Part shown: positions 48,177 to 57,608 of the stretch, in pieces
Position numbering within the stretch: position 1 is the stretch's first letter
Layout of the letters: every line of letters begins with the position of its first letter
Source of the DNA: an uncultured Clostridia bacterium
GTDB lineage: Bacteria; Bacillota; Clostridia; TANB77; CAG-508
Assembly (NCBI GenBank): GCA_949443285.1
Contig: CASSLW010000006.1
Coordinates: forward strand, 1 to 64,000
Direction of reading: 5' to 3'
Length of the DNA stretch: 64,000 bases
The notes under the pieces: generated by a model
What the model was told of the DNA's origin: nothing
Databases searched by the model: none
Seen by the model: the letters and a program-made list of their open reading frames with translations, nothing else
Position numbers and translations under genes: made by a program

Positions 48177-50098
48177 ATGAAAAACAAAGGAATAACGCTT
48201 ATATCATTAGTAATCACAATAATAGTGTTGCTAATCCTAGCGCGGAGTAACGATAGATACGTTAACAGGTGACAATGGAGCAATAGCAAAAGCACGGAGA
48301 AGCAAAATTTAAAACAGAATTATCAGCAGTGGCAGAAGAATATGAATTATACTTAGCAGAAAGATTTTCAAAAGATAGAAGCTTTGAAGAAGGGGCTCTA
48401 TATGCAGGAAAAAATGCATTGATATATGACTCAGTACAAGAAGAAGGGAACATATATACAGTATTAAAAAATTCAAGTAAAAAATATGTAGATAATTTTG
48501 AAGTAATAAAAGGAGAATTATATTATTTTGCTCAAAATGAACAAGAGAAAAAATGGGCGCAAGATATAGGAATAAAAGTAAGTCCATATATAATAATAGA
48601 CGGAGAATTAATGTCAGCTGATAGAAATCTAAATCTAATGGACGAAGCAACAGGTTCAATAATAATACCACAAAGTGTAACTAAAATAGGAGAAGGAGCT
48701 TTTTCAAATTTAGAAGGATTACGAACAATAGTAATACCAGGAACTGTAAAAGAAATAGGAAATAATGCTTTTAGTAATAATAAAACACTTGAAAAAGTAA
48801 TAATTCAAGACGGAGTTGAAACAATAGGGGATAGTGCTTTTAAAAACTGTGCCAATTTGAAAAGTGTAGATATGCCAGATACAGTAACAAGAATAGGAGC
48901 TACTGCATTTTATTATTGTGTTAAATTACAGGAAATTAATATTTCAAATAATGTAAAAACCTTATATCCACAAGTATTTGATGGTTGTATCCTATTAAAA
49001 GAAATAACATTACCAGAAAATTTAGAAATAATACACGAAGGAGCACTAGCTTGTGGTAATTTAACATATTTAAAAATTCCAGCATCTGTAACATATATTC
49101 ACCAGAATTTTTGCTTAGGAAGAAATAATATAAATGAAATAGATTTAACTGGAAATAAAGACTATAAATTTGAAAATGGTTTTTTATTAACAATGGATAA
49201 CACAACAATATGTTATATTTCTCCAAATAATATTAAATCAAGTAGCACATTTGCAATTCCAGAAGGAGTAATAACATATGGATATACTACAAATGGATAT
49301 ACTAATATAAAAAAATTGATTTTACCATCTTCTCTAAAAGAAATATCGGGATGGAGATGCCTACCTTCGAGTATAGAAGAGGTAGAAGTAGACCAAGGGA
49401 ACACATACCTAGTAGCTGATGATGAAAATAAAATTTTATACAATAGAGATAATAGATTGATGCTATGCTATTCAAAAGATACAAACATAAAAATAAAAGA
49501 TGGAATAATTGGTGTTAAAGGAGAAGCGCTAGAAGCAGCAACAAATGCAAAAGAAATAATATTTCCAGATTCAGTATTTGAGTTTGAATATAGGTCGTTT
49601 TCTAGAATAAATACAGGAGTTAATATTGTATTAGGAAAAAATGTAAATCAAATTTCAGAAGAAATAATGGATAATAATGACTTATATAAAATAGGAAATG
49701 TTACAATGAGCGAAGAAAACCAAAGATATGCCATAAGAAATAATGTTTTGTATTCAAAAGATAATAAAACAATAGAAAGAGTTTTATATGGAATAACTGG
49801 TGAATTTGTAGTTGAACCTAATATAGAAAAGATATCAATTAGAGCATTTTATGGAGAAGATAAAATGACAAATGTTATTCTATCATCTAACCTAAAAGAA
49901 ATTGAAGGATATGCTTTTTCCAATTGTCAAAGTCTTACAAAAATAGATATACCTTCTACAGTTAATTCAATTGGAAGTAAATGTTTTGAATTATGCACAA
50001 ATTTAGCAGAAGTGAAGATAAATAAAAAAGAAAATAGTATTACAGGGGCACCATGGGAAAATCCATATGGCTTAAGAGCTATTTTTTGGAAAAATTAG
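48177..50098 (+). CDS. Type IV pilin-like surface protein with leucine-rich repeats (2), two CGGA frameshifts
   Basis: The start is ATG 48177, seven bases after AAAGGGAG; ATG 48171 is too close. The leader MKNKGITLISLVITIIVLLILA is followed by an extra C at 48243 (GCG-C-GGA), then VTIDTLTGDNGAIAKA, a second extra C at 48295 (GCA-C-GGA), and then EAKFKTELSAVAEEYELYL with leucine-rich repeats to 50098. The paralogue upstream has GCA-GGA without an extra C at the second site. The two proteins share about 140 closely similar residues before the repeats diverge. The intact protein would have about 638 residues. Confidence 0.75.
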
Positions 50099-50162
50099 AA
50101 ACAATAAAATTGTAATAAGAGAAAACTTAGCATTTTATAAAATGGGAAGAATAAAAAATATT

Positions 50163-50201
50163 AAAAGAATACTTGAAAAGTATTCTTTTTTCATATAAAA
50201 T
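50163..50201 (+). promoter_or_regulatory. Overlapping terminator and promoter of the pilin-LamG gene
   Basis: AAAAGAATACTT-GAA-AAGTATTCTTTT is a terminator hairpin. TTGAAA (50173-50178) and TAAAAT (50196-50201) are spaced by 17 bases. Confidence 0.72.
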
Positions 50202-50244
50202 AAAAGTGCTTAATATTATAAATAAAATTTAGGGAGGCATACAA

Positions 50245-51288
50245 ATGAGAAATAATAAAGGTGTAACTCTAATATCATTAGCAATAACAATTATAGTGTT
50301 GTTAATTTTAGCGAGTATAACAATAGGTTCTATAAGAGATAAAAAGGGAATTGTAAAAGAGGCAGAGTCTAGTTCAGCAGAAGCCGAGAAAGAGAGCATT
50401 ATAGAGAAAATAGAAGCTGATTTGTATAATGAAAAAATAAAAACAGGGAAGAAACCGACAAAGTCAGAATTAAAGAAAATAATTGAAGAAAATGGATATA
50501 GCGAGACTTTGGCAGAAGATAGTTTTACGTCAAAAGGTGGTAAATACACAATTAATTATGATGAGATTTTGGGCTGGGAGGACTATATCGAAGATGGATT
50601 GATTTTGCATTTGGATGCTATAAATAATACTGGAGAAGGTGACAAAAACCATAGTAATACAGTAAGAACATGGAAAGACTTGAGCAAAAGCAATAATGAT
50701 GTGACATTAGCAAATGAACATACTTTTAGTAATAAAGAATTAGTTTGTCAAAAGAAAGAAGAACTAATTAGTTCTATAAGTAAAAATGCTGTATTTAATG
50801 TAGAACCCGAAGACTATACAATAGAAATAGTTGCTGAGTATAATACAAAAGAAGATTGGGGTTGGATTTTTAGTTTGAGAGAAGATTCAAATGGAAAAGG
50901 ACTTCAATTTATAAATTATTACAACACAGATCCAACTGACCATGTGACGGAATATCAATGCTTTGGATACTATGAACCTAATGGAACGGGTGTCAATGTT
51001 AAAAGAATAGATTATGAAGATATAGTAGGAGCAAAATTTAATAGAGTTGTAACATATAAAAAAAGTAGTAAACAATTAATAGGGTATGAAAATTCAAGAG
51101 AAATAGCTAGAGTACAAACAAACCCAGCAATATTGGCTGGCGCAAAAGCTCAATTGGGTGGTACTAACTGGAATAAAGGACTTTCACTAAATGGCTCTAT
51201 ATATTCAGTAAGAATATATAATCGTGAATTAACGCAGGAAGAAATAGAGAATAATTATAGAGTAGACCAAGCACGTTTTGGTATTTAA
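50245..51288 (+). CDS. Type IV pilin-like protein with LamG/concanavalin-like domain
   Basis: The 347-residue protein has a class III-type leader (RNNKGVTLISLAITIIVLLILA), then ASITIGSIRDK; the alanine-serine here replaces the alanine-glycine where its two neighbours carry a CGGA shift, and no shift is needed. After a charged linker (about 30-110), a laminin-G/concanavalin-like beta sandwich follows (about 118-340, LILHLDAINNTG and YSVRIYNRELTQEEI). It is probably a surface glycan-binding or adhesive pilin-like protein. AGGGAGGC precedes the ATG. Confidence 0.85.
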   Translation: MRNNKGVTLISLAITIIVLLILASITIGSIRDKKGIVKEAESSSAEAEKESIIEKIEADLYNEKIKTGKKPTKSELKKIIEENGYSETLAEDSFTSKGGKYTINYDEILGWEDYIEDGLILHLDAINNTGEGDKNHSNTVRTWKDLSKSNNDVTLANEHTFSNKELVCQKKEELISSISKNAVFNVEPEDYTIEIVAEYNTKEDWGWIFSLREDSNGKGLQFINYYNTDPTDHVTEYQCFGYYEPNGTGVNVKRIDYEDIVGAKFNRVVTYKKSSKQLIGYENSREIARVQTNPAILAGAKAQLGGTNWNKGLSLNGSIYSVRIYNRELTQEEIENNYRVDQARFGI

Positions 51289-51300
51289 CAAAAATATAAA

Positions 51301-51348
51301 AAGGACACTTGAAAAGTGTCTTGACTTTATTTTAAATTATGGTAAAAT
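51301..51348 (+). promoter_or_regulatory. Terminator followed by promoter of the GNAT pair
   Basis: AAGGACACTT-GAA-AAGTGTCTT (51301-51322) is a terminator. TTGACT (51321-51326) overlaps its end, and TAAAAT (51343-51348) follows after 16 bases. Confidence 0.65.
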
Positions 51349-51440
51349 ATTTATGAAAACAAAAAAAGTTTGAAAATTACATAATTATTTGTTATAATTA
51401 TTATAGATATTACATAAAATATAATAGGAGATGATGTAGC

Positions 51441-51617
51441 ATGGCAACAAAAAGTTTTTTAAAAAATATAGTAATCAGAGACAAAAAGTCAGCAACAGCA
51501 TTTATCGAAGCATTGGAAAATGCAGAAGGAAAAAAGAGAAAGAATGTGAAAATCGATAGATTAGTTGAAGACATAGAAGATAGTGAAAAAATAAAGGAAA
51601 TATTTAAACATAAATAA
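51441..51617 (+). CDS. Small antitoxin-like protein paired with GNAT
   Basis: A 58-residue protein (MATKSFLKNIVIRDKKSA, then a helical charged part). AGGAGATGATG precedes the ATG at the right distance. Its TAA overlaps the next ATG (TAATG), so the two genes are translationally coupled. The layout, a short charged protein before a GNAT enzyme, is that of GNAT-type toxin-antitoxin pairs, but the usual ribbon-helix-helix motif is not clear. It might equally be a small partner of a housekeeping acetyltransferase. Confidence 0.6.
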   Translation: MATKSFLKNIVIRDKKSATAFIEALENAEGKKRKNVKIDRLVEDIEDSEKIKEIFKHK

Positions 51618-52243
51618 TGGGATATAAAATAATAAAACTAAAGAATATCTATAATAATCTAGGAGAAACTGAAACAAAAAAGATACTAAAAGAATTTAAA
51701 TGTGAGTTAAATAAAGATGTTGAATATTTTCTGCATGAAAAAGCAATTGAGTTTTCTAAACAAGGAATTGCAGAAACATTTATAGTTATGAGTCAGTACA
51801 AAAAAAGAGAAGTTATAGTTGGATATTTTTCAACAACTAATAAAGCTATAAATATAAAAAAGATGAACCTGAGTGCGACAAAGAAAAAAAGAATATTAAA
51901 ATTTGCAAAATACGACAAAGAATATAAAACATATAGTGTAGCACTACCTTTAATAGGACAAATTGGCAAGAATTATAATAATGAATATAATAAATTAATC
52001 ACAGGTGACATGTTACTAAAATTAGCTTGCGATAAGATAAAAATAGCACAAGATGTACTTGGTGGGAGATATGTATATTTAGAATGTGAAGATAAGCCAA
52101 AACTAAAAGAATTTTATGAAAGTAATGGATTTGTATGTTTTGGTAAACGAAATTTAGAAAAAGATGAAAGAGATAAAAATAGTGGAGACTATTTACTTCA
52201 AATGTTATGTGATTTAAGTAAGAATAATCAAAATAATAACTAG
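51617..52243 (+). CDS. GNAT-family acetyltransferase-like protein
   Basis: The 208-residue protein has a GNAT-like layout: an N-terminal helix pair (VEYFLHEKAIEFSKQG), VSTFIVMSQYK-like strand followed by VIVGYFSTTNKAI, a central LPLIGQIGKN in place of the acetyl-CoA loop, and YVYLECEDKPKLKEFYESNGFVCFGKR at the end, which is the typical final strand and hook of the fold. Substrate unknown. With the preceding 58-residue gene it could be a toxin-antitoxin pair. It lies between the pilin-like genes and pgk, which suggests an insertion in a glycolytic operon. Confidence 0.72.
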   Translation: MGYKIIKLKNIYNNLGETETKKILKEFKCELNKDVEYFLHEKAIEFSKQGIAETFIVMSQYKKREVIVGYFSTTNKAINIKKMNLSATKKKRILKFAKYDKEYKTYSVALPLIGQIGKNYNNEYNKLITGDMLLKLACDKIKIAQDVLGGRYVYLECEDKPKLKEFYESNGFVCFGKRNLEKDERDKNSGDYLLQMLCDLSKNNQNNN

Positions 52244-52255
52244 AGTGCAAAAATA

Positions 52256-52296
52256 TAAAAAGAACACTTGAAAAGTGTTCTTTTTTGCGATAAAAT
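52256..52296 (+). promoter_or_regulatory. Overlapping terminator and pgk promoter
   Basis: AAAAAGAACACTT-GAA-AAGTGTTCTTTTTT (52256-52286) is a terminator hairpin. TTGAAA (52268-52273) and TAAAAT (52291-52296) are spaced by 17 bases. AGGAATGTCTTAA follows, as at gap. Confidence 0.75.
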
Positions 52297-52365
52297 AGGA
52301 ATGTCTTAATAAAATGGAAAAAATATGTAAATACTAAGACAATAAAGAACAAGGAGGAAACAAAA

Positions 52366-53550
52366 ATGGATAAGAAAACAATAAAAGACATTGAGTTAGA
52401 AGGGAAAAAAGTACTAGTAAGATGTGACTTCAATGTACCAATGGACAAAGAACAAAATATAACAGATAATACAAGAATAGTAGCAGCAATGCCAACAATA
52501 AAATACCTAATGGAAAAGAACTGCGCAATAATACTATGCTCACACTTAGGAAGACCAAAAGGAGAATTCAAACCAGAATTTTCACTAGCACCAGTAGCAA
52601 AAGAACTATCAAAACTATTAGGAACAGAGGTAATAATGGCAAAAGACGTAATAGGAGAAGACGCTAACGAAAAAGCAGCAAATTTACAACCAGGACAAAT
52701 AATGCTATTAGAAAACGTAAGATTTCATAGAGAGGAAACAGACAACGACCCAGAATTTGCAAAAAAACTAGCAAACATGGCAGAAATATATGTAAGTGAC
52801 GCATTTGGAGCAGTACACAGAGCACACGCATCAACAGCAGGAGTAGCTCAATACCTACCAGCAGTATCAGGACTATTAATAGAAAAAGAACTAAAATTTT
52901 TAGGAAATGCAGTAACAAATCCTGAAAGACCATTTGTAGCAATACTAGGAGGAGCAAAAGTATCAGACAAAATAGGAGTAATAGACAGTCTATTAGAAAA
53001 AGTAGATACATTAATAATAGGTGGAGGAATGGCATATACATTCTTTAAAGCACAAGGATATGAAGTAGGAAATTCACTTTGTGAATTAGACAAATTAGAC
53101 TTAGCAAAAGAATTAATGGAAAAAGCTAAAGCAAAAGGCGTAAAACTAATACTTCCAGTAGACACAAAAGTAGGAAAAGAATTCAAGCCAGACACAGAAA
53201 GCAAAACAGTTCCTTGGACAGAAATACCAGCAGACTGGGAAGGATTTGACATTGGAGAAAAATCAATAGAAATGTTCACAGGAGAAATCAAAAAAGCAAA
53301 AACAGTAGTATGGAATGGACCACTAGGATTATCAGAGTTTGAACAATTTGCTATTGGAACAAATACAATTGCAAAAGTTTTAGCAGAAATGGATGCAACA
53401 ACAATAATTGGTGGTGGAGACTCAGCAGCAGCAGTAAAAAAAGCAGGATTAGCTGACAAAATGACACACATATCAACAGGTGGTGGAGCATCATTAGAAT
53501 TTTTAGAAGGTAAAAAATTACCAGGTATTGAATGCCTTCTAAATAATTAA
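52366..53550 (+). CDS. pgk: Phosphoglycerate kinase
   Basis: The 394-residue enzyme makes ATP from 1,3-bisphosphoglycerate. It has [10 protein letters not shown] near the N-terminus, SHLGRPKG (about 64), the hinge LGGAKVSDK (about 196) and GGGDSAAA (about 347) for nucleotide binding. AAGGAGG precedes the ATG. tpiA follows after 18 bases and gpmI after that, giving lower glycolysis in one operon. Codon use is strongly biased, as in gap. Confidence 0.98.
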   Translation: MDKKTIKDIELEGKKVLVRCDFNVPMDKEQNITDNTRIVAAMPTIKYLMEKNCAIILCSHLGRPKGEFKPEFSLAPVAKELSKLLGTEVIMAKDVIGEDANEKAANLQPGQIMLLENVRFHREETDNDPEFAKKLANMAEIYVSDAFGAVHRAHASTAGVAQYLPAVSGLLIEKELKFLGNAVTNPERPFVAILGGAKVSDKIGVIDSLLEKVDTLIIGGGMAYTFFKAQGYEVGNSLCELDKLDLAKELMEKAKAKGVKLILPVDTKVGKEFKPDTESKTVPWTEIPADWEGFDIGEKSIEMFTGEIKKAKTVVWNGPLGLSEFEQFAIGTNTIAKVLAEMDATTIIGGGDSAAAVKKAGLADKMTHISTGGGASLEFLEGKKLPGIECLLNN

Positions 53551-53568
53551 AAAAGGAGAGATATTAGT

Positions 53569-54315
53569 ATGAGAAAAAAAGTAATCGCAGGAAACTGGAA
53601 AATGAACATGCTTCCAAACGAAGCAATAAAATTTATAGAAGACTTAACACCATTAGTTAAAGACACAAAAAACGAAGTAATACTATGTGTACCATACACA
53701 GACCTATTTTACGCATTACTAACAGCACAAGGAACAAACATCAAAATAGGAGCACAAAACATGCACTTTGAAGAAAGTGGAGCATACACAGGAGAAGTGT
53801 CAGCAAAAATGCTAAAATCAATAAACGTAGAATATGTAATAATAGGGCACTCAGAAAGAAGACAATACTTTAACGAGACAGACGAAACAGTAAACAAAAA
53901 AATAAAAGCAGCATTTGCAAATGAACTAAAACCAATAGTATGTGTAGGAGAAACACTAGAAGAAAGAGAAGCTGGAAAAACAGCAGAAATAATAACAAAA
54001 CAAACAGAATTAGCATTAGAAGGCTTGACAAATGAACAAGTAGAGAGTACAATAATTGCTTATGAGCCAATTTGGGCAATAGGAACAGGAAAAACCGCAA
54101 CAAGCGAAGACGCAAATAACAGTGTAAAAGAAATTAGAAACAAAATAGCGGAAATCTATGGACAAGAGACAGCTTCAAGAGTTATAATACAATATGGCGG
54201 AAGCGTAAAAAGCTCAAATGCAAAAGAATTATTTGAAATGTCAGACATAGACGGAGGACTAGTAGGAGGAGCAAGCCTAAAAGCTGACGAATTCAGTAAG
54301 ATAATTAATTTTTAG
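53569..54315 (+). CDS. tpiA: Triosephosphate isomerase
   Basis: The 248-residue enzyme interconverts dihydroxyacetone phosphate and glyceraldehyde-3-phosphate. Catalytic residues are Lys11 (GNWKMN), His in IIGHSERR (about 94) and Glu in AYEPIWAIGTG (about 165), with the GGSV phosphate loop (about 208). AAGGAGAG precedes the ATG. A type C GGGGAC repeat begins right after its stop, within the operon. Confidence 0.98.
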   Translation: MRKKVIAGNWKMNMLPNEAIKFIEDLTPLVKDTKNEVILCVPYTDLFYALLTAQGTNIKIGAQNMHFEESGAYTGEVSAKMLKSINVEYVIIGHSERRQYFNETDETVNKKIKAAFANELKPIVCVGETLEEREAGKTAEIITKQTELALEGLTNEQVESTIIAYEPIWAIGTGKTATSEDANNSVKEIRNKIAEIYGQETASRVIIQYGGSVKSSNAKELFEMSDIDGGLVGGASLKADEFSKIINF

Positions 54316-54362
54316 AGATGTACTAAGGGGCGATGTTTTTTTGCTCCGTCCCCAAAAACATC
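54316..54362. repeat. GGGGAC dispersed repeat, type C
   Basis: GATGT, GGGGCGATGTTTTTTTGCTCC, GTCCCC, AAAAACATC in order; GATGT and ACATC make it foldable. It lies between tpiA and gpmI and is related to the copy at 58613. Confidence 0.8.
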
Positions 54363-54379
54363 AGAAGAGGATGGTAAAA

Positions 54380-55921
54380 ATGAAAGACAAACTAACAATG
54401 CTAATGATATTAGACGGATTTGGAGACAACAAAAACAAAGACGGAAATGCTATCAAATTAGCCAAAACACCTAATATAGATAAACTAATGAAAAAATATA
54501 ATACAGTAGATATAAACACAAGTGGATTAGCAGTAGGATTACCAGACGGACAAATGGGAAATTCAGAAGTTGGTCACACAAACATAGGAGCAGGAAGAAT
54601 AGTATATCAAGAACTAACAAGAATAACAAAATCAATAGAAGACGGAGACTTTTTTACAAATCCAGAATTTATAGCAGCAATTGAAAACTGCAAGAAAAAC
54701 AATTCAAAACTACACATACTAGGATTAGTATCAGACGGTGGAGTTCATAGCCATAACAGACATCTATACGGATTACTAGAAATGGCAAAAAGAAGAGATT
54801 TTGAAGATGTATATGTACACTGTTTCTTAGACGGAAGAGACACACCACCAGCATCAGCTGAAAATTATGTAATGAAGCTAGAAGAAAAAATGGCAGAGAA
54901 AAAAGTTGGAAAAGTAGCATCAATTTCAGGAAGATTTTATGCAATGGATAGAGACAAGAGATGGGAAAGAGTAAAAAAATGCTATGATGCCCTAGTAAAA
55001 GGTGAAGGAAATAAAGCAGGAAGCAGTATAAAAGCAATTGAAGACTCATATCAAAAAGAAGTATTTGATGAATTTATAGAACCAACAATAATTTGCAATG
55101 GAAAAGAACCAATAGCAAAAATAGAAGAAAATGACTCAGTAATATTCTTTAACTTCAGACCAGATAGAGCAAGAGAAATTACAAGAGCACTAGTAGATCC
55201 AAACTTTGATGGATTTGAAACTAAAAAAGATTTAAACTTATATTTTGTATGCTTTACAAACTATGATGAAACAATGCCAAATGTCCACATCGCATTCAAA
55301 AAAGAGCCACTAGCAAATACATTTGGAGAATATATAAGCGAAAAAGGATATACACAATTAAGAATAGCAGAAACAGAAAAATATGCACATGTAACATTCT
55401 TCTTTAATGGTGGAGAAGAAAAACAATATGAAGGGGAAGACAGAATACTAGTGCCATCACCAAAAGTAGAAACATATGACCAAAAACCAGAAATGAGTGC
55501 ATATGAAGTAACAGAAAAAGTATTAGAAGCAATAAAATCAGATAAATACGATGCAATAATCTTAAATTATGCAAACACAGACATGGTAGGACACACAGGA
55601 AGCCTAACAGCTGCAATAAAAGCAGTAGAAGCAGTAGATGAATGCGTAGGAAAAGTAGTAGCATTAATAGAAGAAAAACAAGGAAATATGCTAATAACTG
55701 CAGACCACGGAAATGCAGAGCAAATGATAGACTACAAAACAGGAGAACCACATACAGCTCACACAACAAATCCAGTGCCACTAATATTAGTAACATCAGA
55801 CGATAAACTAAAATTAAAAGAAGGCGGAAAGCTAGCAGATTTAGCACCAACAATGCTTGATTTAATGAATTTAGAGCAACCAGCAGAAATGACAGGAACA
55901 AGTTTATTAGATAAGGAATAA
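54380..55921 (+). CDS. gpmI: 2,3-bisphosphoglycerate-independent phosphoglycerate mutase
   Basis: The start is ATG 54380 behind AGAGGATGG; the frame upstream lies in the repeat. The 513-residue enzyme converts 3- to 2-phosphoglycerate using two metal ions. It has LDGFGDN (about 10-16), the nucleophilic serine in MGNSEVGHTNIG (about 57-68), DGRDTPP (about 150), and the later metal-binding ANTDMVGHTG (about 398) and TADHGNAE (about 436). It is the last glycolytic gene of the pgk operon; eno is not in the window. Confidence 0.97.
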   Translation: MKDKLTMLMILDGFGDNKNKDGNAIKLAKTPNIDKLMKKYNTVDINTSGLAVGLPDGQMGNSEVGHTNIGAGRIVYQELTRITKSIEDGDFFTNPEFIAAIENCKKNNSKLHILGLVSDGGVHSHNRHLYGLLEMAKRRDFEDVYVHCFLDGRDTPPASAENYVMKLEEKMAEKKVGKVASISGRFYAMDRDKRWERVKKCYDALVKGEGNKAGSSIKAIEDSYQKEVFDEFIEPTIICNGKEPIAKIEENDSVIFFNFRPDRAREITRALVDPNFDGFETKKDLNLYFVCFTNYDETMPNVHIAFKKEPLANTFGEYISEKGYTQLRIAETEKYAHVTFFFNGGEEKQYEGEDRILVPSPKVETYDQKPEMSAYEVTEKVLEAIKSDKYDAIILNYANTDMVGHTGSLTAAIKAVEAVDECVGKVVALIEEKQGNMLITADHGNAEQMIDYKTGEPHTAHTTNPVPLILVTSDDKLKLKEGGKLADLAPTMLDLMNLEQPAEMTGTSLLDKE

Positions 55922-55927
55922 AATAAT

Positions 55928-56681
55928 ATGTTACATCATACAAAAAAAATAAGAAAAATATATGAAGATATACAAACGAAAATCTTTTATATGATTCCAG
56001 AAAAATGGAACCAACTATATCTATATGCTTCAGTTGTAGACAAAGCAAATGGAGAGCAAACTGGTGAATTATATTTTTACTATATTCCAAAAGGAATACT
56101 AAAAAAGAAACCAGTAAACGTATATGAAATACCTAATAAATTTAATCTTGACGAAAACGAATATGTTGAATTTGTAAAAATCATATATGACGAAATAAAA
56201 CAATTAAGAAATGAATTTAGAGAAACAGGTTTAGACCCATTGTGGTCTAACCTGACTATGTCAATAGAAGACTTAACATTCAAAGTAGAATACAAATATG
56301 ACGATTTGTTAAGTGGCCAATTTGACAATTATGAAAGACATATAATATGGAGATATCAATATTTAAAAATAGGACCAGAACAAGTAAGCAGTAAGGATAA
56401 ACAAATTTTAAATAGATATATTGCTCGGAATCGAATCAAGCAACAATCAACCGAAAGTAGATACATATCAAGATAGAATATATATAAGAGATGTTGGCAA
56501 TATGGTAGCATATAACACAACAGAAGAAAATGAAGCAATGAAAAATGTGGAAAAACAGCATAATGAAACAGAAACAAAACAAAAAGAAGAAAAGAAACCA
56601 CAAAGAAAAAAGAAAAATCAAATATTACTATCAGAAGAAGAATTAAAACAATTAGAACTAAAAAAACTAGATAAATTTTAG
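55928..56681 (+). CDS. YezG/DUF600-type immunity-like protein with a CGGA frameshift
   Basis: The N-terminal 150 residues match the YezG immunity family pattern: IYEDIQTKIFYMIPEKWNQLYLYASV, GELYFYYIPKG and DPLWSNLTMSIED followed by a KYDDLL and IIWRYQYLKIG end. Family members neutralise LXG-type toxins such as YeeF. The zero frame ends at 56476. Skipping one C at 56426 (GCT-C-GGA) continues GIESSNNQPKVDTYQDRIYI through a charged tail to 56681, giving about 250 residues. Few family members have such a tail. No toxin gene is adjacent. The start is the ATG seven bases after the gpmI stop. Confidence 0.72.
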
Positions 56682-56748
56682 GAAATCATTGTAAGTGAAT
56701 AAACTAGGTGGAAAATAAAAAATACACCTCAAAATTATGTTATTAGAC

Positions 56749-56772
56749 TTAGGCTAATTAAGTTTAGCCTAA
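56749..56772. promoter_or_regulatory. DtxR/IdeR-type operator dyad
   Basis: TTAGGCTAA (56749-56757) and TTAGCCTAA (56764-56772) are inverted copies with a 6-base spacer. The arms match the TTAGG...CCTAA pattern of iron- or manganese-responsive DtxR-family sites. It lies about 50 bases before an iron-sulfur protein gene. Confidence 0.6.
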
Positions 56773-56823
56773 AAGAAAAAAATAGAAGAACTAAAAACTT
56801 AAGAATTGAAAGGAGCAAGGAAA

Positions 56824-57516
56824 ATGATTTATTCAAAAGAATTAGAAGAAATGTGCACAGTTCGTAAAGGAGTAGACCACGGACCAGCACCAATTCCAGA
56901 AGAAGGAAAATGGGTAAAAGCAAAAGATGTAAAAGACATATCAGGATTAACACACGGTATAGGTTGGTGTGCGCCACAACAAGGAGCATGTAAACTAACA
57001 CTAAACGTAAAAGACGGAATAATCCAAGAAGCTTTAATAGAAACAATTGGATGTTCAGGAATGACACACTCAGCTGCTATGGCAGGAGAAATTTTAACAG
57101 GAAAAACAATATTAGAAGCACTAAACACAGACTTAGTATGTGACGCTATAAACACAGCTATGAGAGAATTATTCTTACAAATAGTATATGGTAGAACACA
57201 AACAGCTTTCTCTGAAGGTGGTTTACCAGTAGGAGCAGGTCTTGAAGACTTAGGAAAAGGTCACACAAGCCAAGTTGGTACAATATATTCAAGTACTTTA
57301 AAAGGACCTAGATACTTAAACCTAGCAGAAGGATACATAGTTGAAATCGGATTAGATAAAGACGACCAAATTATTGGTTATAAATATGTTCATTTAGGTA
57401 AAATGATGGATAACATTAAAGCAGGAATCGAACCAACAGAAGCTATTGAAAAGGCGTCTGGAACATATGGAAGATTTGATGAGGCTGTTAAGAAAATAGA
57501 CCCAAGAAAACAATAG
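56824..57516 (+). CDS. Iron-sulfur cluster scaffold-like protein (partner of GGGtGRT protein)
   Basis: The 230-residue protein has GWCAPQQGAC (about 47-56), ETIGCSGMTHSAAMAGEIL (about 76-94), and DLVCDAINTAMREL, a layout like NifU/IscU scaffolds with three cysteines for a cluster. It always seems to occur with the GGGtGRT protein, whose gene follows. The start ATG follows AAAGGAGCAAGG. A DtxR-type dyad upstream suggests iron control. Its exact reaction is not established. Confidence 0.85.
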   Translation: MIYSKELEEMCTVRKGVDHGPAPIPEEGKWVKAKDVKDISGLTHGIGWCAPQQGACKLTLNVKDGIIQEALIETIGCSGMTHSAAMAGEILTGKTILEALNTDLVCDAINTAMRELFLQIVYGRTQTAFSEGGLPVGAGLEDLGKGHTSQVGTIYSSTLKGPRYLNLAEGYIVEIGLDKDDQIIGYKYVHLGKMMDNIKAGIEPTEAIEKASGTYGRFDEAVKKIDPRKQ

Positions 57517-57570
57517 TGTCCATTGGGGACGTTTCCTTTTGGACATTTTTGTCCACTGGGGACACATCTA
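57517..57570. repeat. GGGGAC dispersed repeat, type B
   Basis: The same 53-base repeat as at 42803 with one base different in the TGTCCACTGGGGACACATC piece. It lies between the two iron-sulfur partner genes and directly after the stop codon. Confidence 0.9.
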
Positions 57571-57608
57571 TGGTGAATTTATAAATATTAAAATAGGAGG
57601 AATAAAAA

